A DNA stretch of 64,000 nt from Macrothele yani (lineage: Eukaryota; Arthropoda; Arachnida; Araneae; Macrothelidae). Under the pieces are notes generated by a model. That model saw nothing but the letters and a program-made list of their open reading frames with translations. It ran no database searches and had not been told where the DNA came from. The position numbers and the translations under genes were made by a program. The DNA is taken from positions 50,415,336-50,479,335 of the forward strand of contig CM077006.1 in NCBI GenBank assembly GCA_039090855.1. The letters are read 5' to 3'. Shown piece by piece: positions 36,185 to 48,471 of the stretch. Position 1 is the first letter of the stretch, and every line of letters starts with the position of its first letter.

Positions 36185-36233
36185 ATATTTGGTAAAAAGA
36201 AAGAAAGAAAGAAAGAAAAAAAAAAAAAAAAAG
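36185..36233. repeat. (AAAG)n and poly-A tract
   Basis: Repeated AAAG units run into a pure A run. Confidence 0.9.
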
Positions 36234-36354
36234 CCCTTCAAACATTTCTTGAATCTACAGAAGGGTATCTCATGATAAAAGGTTTGGAATCCTCTAGTGC
36301 ACATAGACACACATTTCATTGCTGCTGTGATTATTAGAGTTGAAAAAGTTTTTC

Positions 36355-36572
36355 TGGCCACTGTCCAGGGCCATATGGTCAGAGGCATGGGCTTTGGATC
36401 AGTCGTCCAAGATGGGCCCAGACTTGAGCCCCGGAAGAGCCATGGGTTGGGTGCTTTTTGAATAGCAGAAGCTCTACCTCCTCCCTGGAATATCAATGGC
36501 CCTAAATTAGGAAAAGGCGACTGCTTACTGCCCTTAGAGCTGCTCATGGTGGCTGTTAAACCTTAAAAAAAA
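36355..36572 (+). mobile_element. Divergent SINE-1 subfamily
   Basis: It shares the body (GGCCCTAAATTAGG, GGCGACTGCTTA, GCTGCTCATGGTGG, GTTAAACCTT plus A tail) with SINE-1. The head is different (GGCCATATGGTCAGAGGCAT, GACTTGAGCCCCGG), and the AAGACAAACACAACAT segment is missing. Confidence 0.78.
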
Positions 36573-37570
36573 AGTTTTTCTAAAGTGGGGAAAAAACATG
36601 AAAAATCTGCCCAGAAGAAATAAGTTTTCCACAACTTTTGGAAGAAGTGAAAGGAAATGCTTATATATTTAATTGCTGCTAATCTTAAACGGTTCTTTTT
36701 TAGCTACTTGATATAATCCCAGTTTTTTTTATACATAAATATTTTATATGATTTTTTTCCTAATTTAACATGCCTCACCATTCTACTGCTAGTATTATTA
36801 TGTTTCAGTTATGTTAAAAATTAAAAAACCAGGAGGAAAGAAAATTCAAGTGAAATGAACTTAGCTTTATAAAATATAAAATGTCATCTTTCTTACAAAT
36901 CAAATCTTAACCTCATTGCAACATTTTACAACCAAACAGAAGCTTGCTGGCTGTTTAACCTTTGCTTTGCAACTTTGAACAAATTTACAGGAATTCTTGC
37001 AGAACTTCCTGGGAAATCTAACATGGCTGTTTAGTTACTGAGCTCTCTCTAATAACCTTTCCACAGCTCAATGAATTTAATGTTTTCCATACAGACTTTG
37101 CAAAATGTCTCTGGAAACAAAGCACTTAGTGCTACAAATGAAATTACAAATGTTAGCAGTTGCTGCTTTCCCCCTCAATTTACTTTCAGTATATATTGCC
37201 TTCTATCTGGAGGCACAATCTTTCATCTCTGTTTTCTGTGTAAAAAAGATATGCAAACAAATGATCAGAAAAACAGCTCTGTAAAACCTGTCTATCCAAT
37301 TCTGCATGTGGGACTTAAGAGTTTTCCACATTCTGAAAGACTGTCCATTCACAGCTTTTTGCAATGCCATCATTTCACTGGTTTTATGTGTGTATACATT
37401 TATAAATATAAATATACATAAAATGAGGTTTTAAAATGCTACAACCCTGAAATAAGCAAAATGATTTCCTTGAAAATAAGAACATCAACTGTCTTTTTGA
37501 GACGTGCCAACTTTCAAGAACTAAAAAACGAAAAATTTTCAGTGAACATTTAATAAATAGGTTTCATTGG

Positions 37571-37765
37571 CTGATGTACTGAGCATATTGATTAAATATA
37601 TCAAACATATTGACTGAAACTGATAAATCATTTGCATAACAAATTGGAACTTAATTGATACACATCTGATTTGACCGATGTATCAAATGCATTGTTTAAA
37701 TGTATCAAACATATCGACTAAAGTCCAATTTATTATACAAACGATCTGTTGATTTTCGTCAATTT
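37571..37765. repeat. Tandem duplication, about 103 bp unit
   Basis: TATCAAACATAT(T/C)GACT(G/A)AA and the preceding GATGTA-- segment occur twice, at about 37571 and 37676, with divergence. Confidence 0.65.
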
Positions 37766-37890
37766 CATATGCTATAATTAAGATCTTTCCATTTCTTAAA
37801 CATTCCACAGTTCAATGATACAGCAATTAAAATGCAATCCATGCTTAATTGAGTGAAGCAAGGCCGAAGGCCGAGCTGAGCTCTCTTTGC

Positions 37891-38405
37891 GAGACTCAAG
37901 ACAATTAGTTGTTTGTGCATAGGTACGAGATGGCACCACTGTGATTTTTTGCATGCTACTGGACATTGTCCATGGTCAGGTTTTGACGTCTTCCGATTCC
38001 CAAAATTTCATGTCACTGAGGAATAATCGTCTAAAAACTTGCATTTTTAGGGGTTTTTTTCCCGAGTTTTGAGAAGGGGTCGTTTGTTACCTATCTCCTC
38101 CAAAGATCTTCAGCTGATCGCAGTGACACTTGCCACAGAAAAAGGGAAGGGCATCATGAGAGACATAGGGTTGGTAACATGGTGATTGGTCGTGTCGTAC
38201 AAAAATAATGACCATTAAAATATTGACCAATTTCAATAATAATTGAAAAAATCTGCTCTCTATATGAGACTCGGGACAATTAGTTGTTTGGGCATAGCAC
38301 GACATGACACATCCGATCACCATGATTTTTGGCATGCGATTGGACTTGTCCATGGTCAGGTTTTGACACCTTCAAATTCCCGACATTCCGTGTCATTGAG
38401 GAATT
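37891..38405. repeat. Spaced direct repeat, about 138 bp
   Basis: The segment 37891-38026 recurs at 38266-38405. Shared landmarks are GAGACTC--GACAATTAGTTG, TGTCCATGGTCAGGTTTTGA and TGTCA(C/T)TGAGGAAT. About 240 bp of other sequence separates the two copies. Confidence 0.78.
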
Positions 38406-38559
38406 TCAATTAAAACTAGATGGTCTTTTACTTGAACCATTTCACGAAAGTGGTTCACTAACATTAATAAAAAAAAAACTTGTTTGAATTGAAAAACGAA
38501 GAAATGGAAAGACTCCGTCTGTTAGCTCAACACTTGTTAATTTATAATAATAAAAGGAA

Positions 38560-38600
38560 GTGTGTGTGTGAGTGTGTGTGTGTGCGCGCGTGTGTGTCTT
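38560..38600. repeat. (GT)n microsatellite
   Basis: GT repeats interrupted by a GCGCGC core. Confidence 0.9.
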
Positions 38601-39225
38601 CTGTGATGCAAAATGAAAAATGTGGTTCTTGATCTGAGTGTGTCTTTCCGCTTTGTTTACATGCAACCTAATCACAACCAACGTGAAGATGTGCAGGAAA
38701 GTAGTTCATGATAAATTTTAGGAATTTTTTTAGAATGTTTCGTACTTTTATTCTGGAAGTCATAAATTTTATGTGCTCGTTTTTTAGAATTTGTTATAAT
38801 AGACGCATTAATGAGCTCAGATTTTGCAATAGCTTCGCTCAAAATTTGCCAACTGTACCAGAGTTATCGGTTACCGTTGGCGGCTTGTCCTAGTTATATC
38901 TTTTGTATGACATCATTAAACTAAAGCTGCATATACAGATAAAAAAAATTATTTGTAACTGTAAAACCATCGCGATACATTATAGTAACTTTTAACTTTA
39001 AAATTTTTGTGTAAACATGTTAGAATTTCTTTTAAAAATGAAATTTTAAGCAAGGCTGATAGCTTTCACCCCCTCCCCCTCTGTTTTTAGCTTAAGGTGG
39101 ATCCACCTAAAAACTCTGTTTTATGTTTCCAATGGTAAAAACTTCTGTAGACATTTACACATTTTCTTTGCAATTAATATATTCCCAAGGGTGAAAATTT
39201 GCACATCAATAAAAATAACTTCATT

Positions 39226-40555
39226 CAGTAAAACCTGTCAAGTTGGACACAGTTCAGTGGAACTGAACAAACTCCTATGTTTTAACATGGATGAAATACT
39301 CTCCAACTTGGATATCTCTTTTTCTTGGAAGTTAGATGCTGTTCACATGCTAAGCTGGGCAAGTTCCTTGAAATAGGCTTTTGTGTATTAAGCATGAAAG
39401 AAGTCCCTTGCTCAGTTATTGTGTGCACAAAGGCAATTGGAAGGCCATTAGTCCTACCCCTTTTACCTTCATTATCTATCCCCAGGGATAATTCCTCAAT
39501 TGTTGTCACTTCCAGGAACCTCTTAATATGCCCCCAGCTCTGGAGAGGATACTCTCTGGAACGTGTCCACTTTCCCCACATTCGTTCCTGACCGTTAGAA
39601 ATGGGTTTGACGGCGACTTTTAAGTATCAGTGACACATCGGTGACGGTTCCCAGAGGAGTATCAGTGACAAAATCACAGTCGGTGACAGCAGCGCCTCCA
39701 GACCGTGCAACGCTTGACCATCAGTGACAGGAACCATCAAGCTTATATCCACGCAGCACTGACTGTGCTGCAGTTGACGTCACATCCAGGCAAGAAGCTG
39801 CTTTGAAAGTATGGAAACCAATGGAACTGCAGCTCTATGAGGCATACGCCTCATAGAGCTAGATAAAATAAGAAATAAATGAGAAATCAGATAAAATGAG
39901 GGATTTAATAATCATCAATTACACAAGCTTATTCTTTTATCAACTGTATGTAATAAAAAAGTTTGTTTTTTTCTTGCGAAAATCACTGTCACAGCTCAGT
40001 GGCGGCAAACCCGTCTCCAAAGAGCAGAAACTGTGGAGCTCGAAGTTTCGGCAGGTTACAGCGACAGGTGGTGCCGACAGTGATTCTGTCACTAATATTT
40101 CAGCAAACAAGTCACAACTGGTGATGGTGACATACTCATATCAGTGACGCGATTTCCGTCCGATCTCTAATATGTATGCGGTTTTCTTGATTTTTACTTT
40201 AAGTATGTAAGTACATAAATTTCATGGAATCATGTATGTACAGCAGGAATTACACTGTATGCACAATGCTTCTTTATGGTACATTGCTTTCTTATTTAAT
40301 TTAAACCATCTGTTTTTTACATGTTATAAAGAGAGTCTTTTGATATGCTTTACTGAATAAAAAATGTATGATTTATGAAAATTTTCGATGAAAATTTTCA
40401 AGTTTTCGGATATTATCTCACTTACCATCCTTGTCACATTTACGCCAAAAATCGGATTGTCATCTTCAAAATTTGTACTGTATATGTTGGACACCTTTCC
40501 AAGTTAGAAACGTTCAGGGCGAGCCATGGGTGTCCAACTTACACAGGTTTCACTG
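39226..40555. mobile_element. Tigger-type non-autonomous element, carrying a nested element
   Basis: The terminal inverted repeats match: left CAGTAAAACCTGT--AAGTTGGACAC (39226-39250), right, inverted, CAGTGAAACCTGT--AAGTTGGACAC (40531-40555). CAGT(A/G)AAACC ends are typical of pogo/Tigger. The right border has TA, and the left border TA has been lost. No transposase frame was recognised. Confidence 0.7.
39596..40169. mobile_element. hAT-like MITE nested in the Tigger-type element
   Basis: The ends resemble each other (TAGAAATGGG left, TAGAGATCGG inverted at the right). Several internal copies of ATCAGTGAC occur near both ends (about 39627, 39659, 39718 and 40139), as subterminal repeats of hAT elements often do. 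A perfect 13-bp-arm hairpin lies at 39831-39860. No target duplication was found, so the borders are provisional. Confidence 0.5.
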
Positions 40556-40606
40556 TATTATAAGCCCAGTATACTCTGTATTCTCAAAAACTGAACCATA
40601 ATTATA

Positions 40607-41119
40607 TTAAAAATCAATAACTTTTCCTTTGGTAGTGTTGAAAAATGCAAATAGACGGTGCCACCTGTGCAGATCGCTTACTAATTGTAATCATGTAGCA
40701 TTTTTCTTGCAATATTTTAATAAGCTTCAGACTTGAATCAACACTTAGTCTAACCATGTGATAGTCTGAAATGTTTAGAATGATCCGAGACACTTAGATA
40801 AATGTTCTACAACCCTTTTTTGCTGAAGATGTCGCAGGGTGAGCTTGCTGGCTTATTTCAGTATTAAAAATCAGCCATACCTACAGTTCTGCTAACATTT
40901 TCAGCAAAATTATTGTCAGATCATTTAATCTAAGTAGCTCAAATCATTTTAAACATTCGAGACTATCACACATTTTAGACTCAAGTGCTGATCCCATTCT
41001 GAAAATAAATAACACTGAAAAAAAATGCTATTTGATTGCATTTAACAAGTAACATCCACACGTGGCATTATATATTAGCAGATCTCAACACTACCAAAGG
41101 AAAAACCATTGATTTTTAA
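40607..41119. mobile_element. Foldback MITE, about 513 bp
   Basis: The two halves are diverged reverse complements over almost their whole length. The outer ends TTAAAAATCAAT pair with ATTGATTTTTAA, then TTTTCCTTTGGTAGTGTTGA, the TGTGATAGTCT region and CTTAGAT pair inward to a centre near 40865. Both borders have TA. Confidence 0.82.
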
Positions 41120-43316
41120 TAAAGTCATGGGTAAGTTTTAGGAAATAATAAATAATAAGTATACTAGGCTATAATATGAAGTTATTTTTATCAATGTATG
41201 CATATTTTCATTCTTGGAAATACATTAATTGTGAAGAAAATGTCTACGGAAGTTTTTACCATTGGAAACATAGGACAGAATGTTCAAGTAGATCCGTATT
41301 AATCCCAGATCATTTTCATGGAGGCTTTCTAGCTAAGGCTGAAAACAGAGAGGGTTGGGGATGCTGAAGTGGGTGAAAATATGACCAGGTAAATTAAAAT
41401 ATACAGGTGCAATGGTCCTTGGGGATATTTATTCTTCCCTTAAAATTGCACTAAACAGGGGTGAGGGGACAAAACAAACAAACAGACAAAAATTGTAAAA
41501 AAATATGTTGTCTGTAGAATATCCATAAAACTTACCGATATATATACCTTTTTCTTCTTTGAAAGTTTCTTTTTTACTTTAATACATTAAAAGCATTTTT
41601 TTTTTTACACAACATGAACTTTTCAAGTCATTCTTGTTAAATTGGCTAAAAAATTTTACAATACTTTTAATTTCTTTCACTTTTCTTCACAGTTTAAGCA
41701 GAAATTCAACCTTTTGTAATCATATTTAAAACCAAAAATTGAGATGTCAGTTTTATAACGAATCTCATATATGAAATACCTCAGAAACTTAACGACTTCC
41801 TTCACTTTTCATTTTCAGCATGCACTTAATCCATTACTCCATAGTTATGGGAGGGATTTTCATAATAGAAAGAAGTTTAAGATTTTGATAAACACGGGAA
41901 TAACAATAATAATATTTCTTCTAAAAACTACATAACATCATTCAACATGTATCAATATCCATAGCAGCTGCATGCCTGAAACATTTTAGCACAGCCGACT
42001 CTTGATAAGTTAAATCCAAAAAAAGTGGGGGGAAAAAAATAATATATAAATAAAAAAAAAAAAAATAGAGATATCAAAAATTTCAGAAACCATTATATGC
42101 GTAGGATGCAGGGGAATTTTACTTTTTTCAAGTTATCAAAAATTTAATCTTATCGAAGAGTTCTTGAGAGTCGACTGAGTTAAATTTTGTACATAGCCAA
42201 ATCACTACTTTCCTTTCTATATCCAAGTACTTTATTTACACTACAAATTTCTTACTCACAACCAGTTAGCTTTGTAGAATATTCAGAAGTTTTTGTTTCC
42301 ATAACACTGATAGTATACAAAGCAACACAACATCCTTGGGAAAAATCTCAAAATGAAAAACAAATTTTCTCGGCCAGTTTCCAGTCTTCAAAATTTTTTC
42401 ATGAAATTTAATTTTTCCTTTTTTCACTTAGGAGGATCACAGTATAAAGGGCATTTCAAATAATTTCTTTTAAAACAGGATAATGTCAAAAACAGTTCAT
42501 GTAATATTGCGACAGGAAATGCCGCACGGGGAAAAAAATATTATAAAATTACGTAGCTCTATATTAAAAATTTTTTTTGACTTCTGAGAATAGTTTTTTT
42601 TTTTCCCAGCTTGGCTGTAAGTATCATCTCAAAAAATTCTTAAAAATTTATCACTGGGTAATATAATAAGTTTTGTTGTATATGTAGAAAACATACAAAC
42701 TAAACAATATTTTGAATGCAGTTTAGAATACAGCTTTAAATCTACATTATTTGTTTCTCAAGAATAAAAAATAGGGATGGCAGTATAAAGCATCATTTCA
42801 ATAATTCCTTAAAACTTTATCAAAGCAGTATCTCCAATAGTTAATCATCTGCAATCTATAGAGCAAGCACACCATAAACAATCTTAAATACAATAAATTA
42901 TATTGTTTTATGTCAACAGGCACTGGTTTCGGCGACTAATAATTGACAGCAAAATGTACAGTATAAAAACAATGGTAAATAACACACTTAATACACACAT
43001 GAGGTATACCCATTAAGAATTTAAAAAATCATTCTTGCAAGAAAGTTTATCATTAAAAGCAAATGAAAAAAAAACACAACTATTTACAATTGTAACTATG
43101 ATACTACTATACTGATCTGAAATAATTTTTTTTTTTTCTGGGATGTAACCAAGTTTCAACAACTGTATAAGTACCCTAAGTTTCACTGTGAAAATATTAA
43201 AGAGCACAGATTAAACAATCCTTTGAAATGATTTTTACTGAACATTATGTACCCCATTAATGGGTAATAATGTTTATGATAATGGCCTGTACGCATGCAC
43301 TATACTTGATACGTTA
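41120..43316 (-). other. RXR 3' region (probable 3' UTR and beyond)
   Basis: This lies directly downstream of the RXR stop codon. The first canonical AATAAA I see on the minus strand is at 42236-42231, about 1.1 kb past the stop, and could end a transcript. No other gene or element was recognised. Confidence 0.4.
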
Positions 43317-43567
43317 TTAAGTATCACTTGGAGATTCTAGCATGGATATAAGGAAGTTGTCAATAGGTGTGTTCCCTATAAGCTTGAAAAAGAAAAGATG
43401 TTCCAGGCACTTGAGTCCTATACTTCGGAGAGCAGGCAACCGCAAAAGGAGTTTAGCAAATCTGCTTTTTTGTTCAGGATACACCTGCTTGCAGTAATCT
43501 TCTAAGGCATCATACACTTTATCCCGTAAATTGGTGACCTCATTCACAGACTTTAGACCTTTAGCCT
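43317..43567 (-). CDS. RXR: Retinoid X receptor, terminal LBD exon
   Basis: RXR is the nuclear receptor that partners others; in arthropods its partner is the ecdysone receptor. This last coding exon begins after a TTCTGTCTGATTCCAG acceptor at 43568 and completes a phase-1 Glu codon. It encodes 82 further residues to a TAA at 43319-43317. Helices 9-12 are recognisable: [17 protein letters not shown], then [20 protein letters not shown] and [10 protein letters not shown] (the dimer-interface helix 10/11), then [16 protein letters not shown]. The AF-2 core is FLISML where RXRs normally have FLMEML, so the conserved Glu of the coactivator charge clamp is Ser. Splice site and frame are intact. 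Confidence 0.95.
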
Positions 43568-43642
43568 CTGGAATCAGACAGAAAATAATAAAGTTTAATC
43601 AGCAATAATTGAAATAAGGGTAGTTCAAGGTTGACCTGAACT

Positions 43643-43664
43643 TTTTTTTTTTTTTTTTTTTTTT
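43643..43664. repeat. Poly-T tract
   Basis: A 22-base T run near the intron acceptor. Confidence 0.9.
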
Positions 43665-43749
43665 CTGGTTCCCAAACAGTCAAACACCACCAAAAGAATT
43701 GTGCAGTAGATGAGAAAATGGTAACCATTTTCTACTATCACTTCTTTTA

Positions 43750-45023
43750 CAAGGTCTGTTCAAAATGTTTCCAAACTTTTTATTTTTTTCTGGCTTATGT
43801 ACATACTATTCACTCGCCTCCTCCGAAGTATGTTCTTCCACAGTTGATACATCATCCCCAGTGTTTTTACAAGTTCAGGAAACATGGCTTGAAGACTTGT
43901 TTTGAGATTGTGCGCAGGTTTGTCGGCAAATTTTCTTTTATGTTTTTTAATGTGGCAAAACTCTCACCTTTCAGTGGAATTTCCAACTCAGTGAAGAGAA
44001 AGAAGTCTGTAGGAGTAAGGTCTGGTGAATAGGGTGGCTGAGGAACGATTGTTGTGTTTCACCAAAAAGTCACAAATCAATAGTGATGCATGAGCCGGTG
44101 CATTGTTGTGGTACAGCATCCACGACTTCTTTCTCCAAGACTCAGGCCGGTTCTTTCAAATATTTTTACACAATCACTGAAGAACATCACAGTAAAATTC
44201 TTTGTTCACTGTTTGTCCTTGAGGGACAAACTTATGATGTACCACACTGTTACAGTCAAAGGACATGACCAACATAACTTTGACTTTTGATCTGACGTGT
44301 CACGCCTTTTTTGGTCTCGGTGAACTTGGTGAAGCCCGATGAGAAGACTGGGCTTTGGTTTCCACATCATATCTATATACCCAGGTTTCATTGCGGTTAT
44401 AATGTCATTTAAAAAACTGTCATCAGCATGATCTAAGAGTTCTTGGCTGATGGTGATGTGTTGTTGTTTCTTTTCACCAGTAAGAAGCCATGGTACAAAT
44501 TTTGCAGCTATGTGATGCATGTTCCATTTTCCAGTTGATGACACAAACCAATAGAGATGTTGGTATCCTCTGCTATCTCTCTGACAGTAAGATAATAATT
44601 AGAACTAACAGCCTGACACACTAAGGCAACGATATTAGCGCCTGTTGATGTTGACGGCAGACCTGATCGTGGATCGTCCTCTATTGACTGCTGACCATTT
44701 TTAAAGTGTTGGTATCAATCATAACGCTGTGTATAACTCACACACTCATCACCATAAACTTGCAAGTTACAGTGAACAATTTTCCAAGCATGAAACAAAA
44801 TTTAACTTCACACGCTGCTCATGATGATCAGCCATTTTGAAAAAACCACAAACCGCACCCTCACACACGAAGCCTTACTGATAAAAAATTAACACGATGG
44901 AGCGTCATGCTTAGTGTCTATTTTTAGAAGAAGAACCCAGCTGTCACATGACAGGCGGATTTCCATGCGACTTCAAACTTTCGCCTACAACCGGATGTTT
45001 GGAAACTTTTTGAACAGACCTTG
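43750..45023 (-). mobile_element. mariner transposon, TA borders
   Basis: The terminal inverted repeats CAAGGTCTGTTCAAAA(A/T)GTT continue into TCCAAAC on both ends. TA is present at 43748-43749 and 45024-45025. The length, 1274 bp, is classic for mariner. Confidence 0.94.
43760..44835 (-). pseudogene. mariner transposase, degenerate
   Basis: It starts MADHHEQRVKLNF at 44835, with an early stop soon after. A helix-turn-helix remnant reads VREIAEDTNISIGLCHQL. The interdomain signature is recognisable as AAKFVPWLL (usually WVPHTL). The first catalytic Asp region has decayed (IITAMKPGYIDM). The second reads YHNNAPAHASLLICDFL, with the Asp changed to Asn. The third is intact: YSPDLTPTDFFLF, giving DD34D family spacing. 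Stops and frameshifts make it inactive. Confidence 0.88.
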
Positions 45024-45025
45024 TA

Positions 45026-47167
45026 TTGTTTATACATTATCACATTTTGTCTTCAAGATGCTTCTTTAGCAGCAGTTTTTTTTTTTTTTACTTATTAATG
45101 TAGTACTGTATTGAGATATTTTTTTTTTTCTTTTTTTTTTTTTTGTGTAGGATGCATCTTTTGAGCTGCTACTCTTTCCAGGGCTCAAAAATTATATTGC
45201 CTGACACAAAAAATTCTGTCTGGGTATATAAAAAACCCAGCTCTTTACAGGATAAAAGTTTCGAAAAAAGTAATGTAACCCCACCCCCCAGTCAATTTTC
45301 TTACTACTTAGAAGCTCGCTTTTTCCGCTTTATTCAATAAAATTAATGGTGTGTGTTTTGAGAAATTAAATATCAAAATGGATAACCTTGAAAACTAAAC
45401 TACCTATAACATGATTTTGTGATATCTCAAAAGAAAGCTCAGGTAATAAACTTTCAAATGAGCCCAATAATCTGTTGACCAATTAGTCTACAGTTATTGC
45501 CATTCGTGATTTTTTTTTAATTTCAAAATCCTATAACTATATAAAAGTTTATGCTAGAAGCTGAAATTTTGCACTGATTATTTTTTTTTTTATAAAGCAT
45601 TTTTCACCAAGTCATGAAAATCGAAAAGGTTCAGGTCAAATATACATGTGTATGTTGCTGCTGCTGCTTTTTTTTTTTTTTTTTTTTTTTTGTGCTTATT
45701 TGACATGGAATGAATGACCCATAGGCGATTTCATATTTTACTGCAGGGTGCAATTTACGAAATGCAGTGAAATATAGTTAAAGTTCAAATTTCAATGAAA
45801 TATGTACATTGTACATAATGTGTGTGTGAGTGTGTGTTCAGGCATGTAAAATTTTGACTCTAGCACGTATCTTTTTTGGAGAACATGCCTGTCTGGGCAT
45901 GTTAATTTTGAAAATATCCTAGCCCGGACTCTTTCTAAGGCTATCCATCTATCTTTCACCCCAATATTTGCTTGCTGCCTGTCAGTCTCGTCTTGTTCCC
46001 ATGATTTCTTGTGTTTTTCCTAGTGGATAAATACCATCAACACATTCAAATTATTTACATTCACTACTCCCATTTTGTTTGGTGTAGGTGTTTTTACTAT
46101 CCAGTATAGATATCATCATTCTTTGTAGTCCAGGGCTGGAAAAATACAGGTGCCAGAAATTAAGCACTGGTGTCCATATATTTTTTACTTCAAACTTCTT
46201 AATTTTCAGTAAATGCTGTAATTTCCATCATATAATTTGTGATTATCTGTTAAACAAGTTTAAAAGTTTAGAATTATTAATGACACCTCTTAGTTATAAG
46301 GTTAGGTTCTGCACATAAAACATCACTTAAAAAAAGTGTTTTTTGTTGTTGTTGTTGTTTTTGCTGCACTTTAGTTTTTAAAAAATCTTGGTGGTTTCAG
46401 GAGAGCTGGTGGTATTGAAAATGCATTAACAGAAAAATGTAATGCAATATGAAGGTAGAAAGCCACTAAGAGATGGAAATATCTTTTTTTTTTTTACTTA
46501 TAAGCATTGTGACAGAAAATATAATGCAACGGAGATGGTATTTTTGCTCGCAGAAGGCTATGCGCGGTGGGAAGCCCGCTCAGCTATCCCACAAGCACAT
46601 AATTGTTACCGTCTTGCTAGCATAATCACTTTTGAATTACATTTGTTAGTTTTGCTGTGCTAATCATATTTGTTAGCTCTTCAGTTTTTTAAAAACATTT
46701 TTAGAAATGCCAAAAATTATGGACTGTCCTCAGTTAACAATGGTAATGCTGAAAAAACTAACGTTTTTTTGTTCTGTATATTCACTTGAAAATAACAAAA
46801 ATATTTAAAAAAATCAGTTACTTTTTTTAATACATAGATAATTTCTTAGTTCTTTGGACCTTTTGGTTTTGGTCCTGCTGTGAATTGCGACTCTTCTGTT
46901 GGAAATAACGATTTAGGACCAACATAACAGGTGTGGATTATACTACACTATACCCCCCCCCCAATTTTATGGTCTGTGGATACATTGATGAGGATTGTAC
47001 AAAGGAGAAAATTTTACAATCTATGGATTGCATGCTGCTGCGGATATTGTGCAAGAGTTTGTTATTTTTTTTATTTGTTTCCAAATAACATGGCCCGTGG
47101 ATTATACGCTGTCACTGATTATAAGAACAGAAAAAAAAAATATTCTGAAATACATAGTCTATGGATT
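45026..47167. other. Intronic AT-rich stretch
   Basis: Many poly-T runs (for example 45079-45089, 45119-45144 and 45669-45691) and a C run at 46953-46961. No exon or element was recognised. GTGGATTATAC recurs near 46932 and 47096. Confidence 0.5.
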
Positions 47168-48157
47168 CAGGGATCATAGCATACTTCTGGAAAATTTTAG
47201 GTAAGAATTTTAGGAATTTTTAGAAAAATTTTAGGAAAATTTTAGGAGTGTATTTCAATAAAAACTAGATGTATATATTTGTATACATCTAGTAAAACAA
47301 CTTTGTATACATTGTAAAGAGTTTGCTTCACACCCTTCAACCATATATACTGATAGACTGCGCATGACATCAAAATTTCTGGCTCCAACATAAAATCACA
47401 TGACAACAGTCAAAAAGATGGGTTACACCTGCTGTGCTTATGGTTGCTCTGACCGATATAGTAAAGAAAGTTCTATGATTTTTCATGGGTAAGAAACGAA
47501 TTAAATACCTAAGTCAATAAAGTTCAAACCAGAAACTTGCAGCTATTGATATAAAAATATAGTAACTTAAGAAAAAAAAAATGGAATGCATGTTCCAAAT
47601 TCTTCGCAAATGTTCATCACATTATAAATCACAAAATGTAAACAACACGATCATGCATGTATATAGCTCATAAGTAAACTTACCTGAAGAGTTTTCATTA
47701 TATATGAGGTGCATTCACATAATACACCGAAAACACTGAAGTTCTGCAGCGTAAATTAGTAATCATAACAGCATTTGTACACGAAATTTGGAGTCTGATG
47801 ATGACGTGCCCAATGTTTCAGCCATGGCGGCTTTGATGCAGCTATTGTCAATGCGCAGTCCATTAGTATATATGGTCGAAGTTCACACCCAAATTTTTTG
47901 CATAACGTCTAATGTCTAAAGTTTAAGTATGATTTACTTCTAATGTTCAGTTCTTATCTTTTCACGTGTTATTATCATATTCAAGTATATTTACCACATT
48001 CAAGTTTCACTTTGAACATTAATATGCTGTTGAACCAGAAGCAATTCACGATTTTCACAGTAAAGTTTTCAGGTTTCACATTAAACTATAATATCCTAAA
48101 AAGGTAATTGAAAACCAAGAACTATGTACAATTGTTCACTGAATTACTTTTTTCATA

Positions 48158-48470
48158 TTATTGTTTTAACCTTTTCCTGATTAGCCTATCTTTTTCTGCT
48201 TCCACCACAACTAATTTACTTTCAGTTTTCTTTATTTCAGCTGAACCTTGTATGATCAAGTTAGAGGCAACTGCTATTTCAACAGTATTTTGTTTTTCTA
48301 CAGCTTTTCTCATTCTTCCTGTTCCCTCTTGAATTACTGCTAGGGAGGCTTCTTTATCTTTTTTAAGCCTATTTATTTCTGCATCATTTTCTTTTATTTT
48401 GTCATCAAACTCAGCTTTTCTTTTTTTCTCTAGCTGCTTTTCCTTATTTTCCCTCTCTTTCTTCGAAAAT
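48158..48470 (-). pseudogene. hAT transposase C-terminal fragment
   Basis: Only the C-terminal coiled-coil extension remains (KERENKEKQLEKKRKAEFDD through EKDRLIRKRLKQ), ending at the same TAA as the longer copy. It differs from that copy by a few residues (for example DKEASLAVIQEGT against DKEACLTIIQEGT). Everything N-terminal was lost at the breakpoint near 48471. Confidence 0.88.
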
Positions 48471-48471
48471 A

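Larger units (their letters stand above)
36573..39225. other. AT-rich stretch with direct repeats and a microsatellite
   Basis: Contains two direct-repeat pairs and a GT-rich tract (38560-38600), annotated separately. No coding exon was recognised. Confidence 0.5.

Noticed and set aside
39282..39581. 99-codon minus-strand open frame as a gene
   Set aside because: No recognisable domain. It lies within a Tigger-type non-autonomous element and has no splice or homology support.
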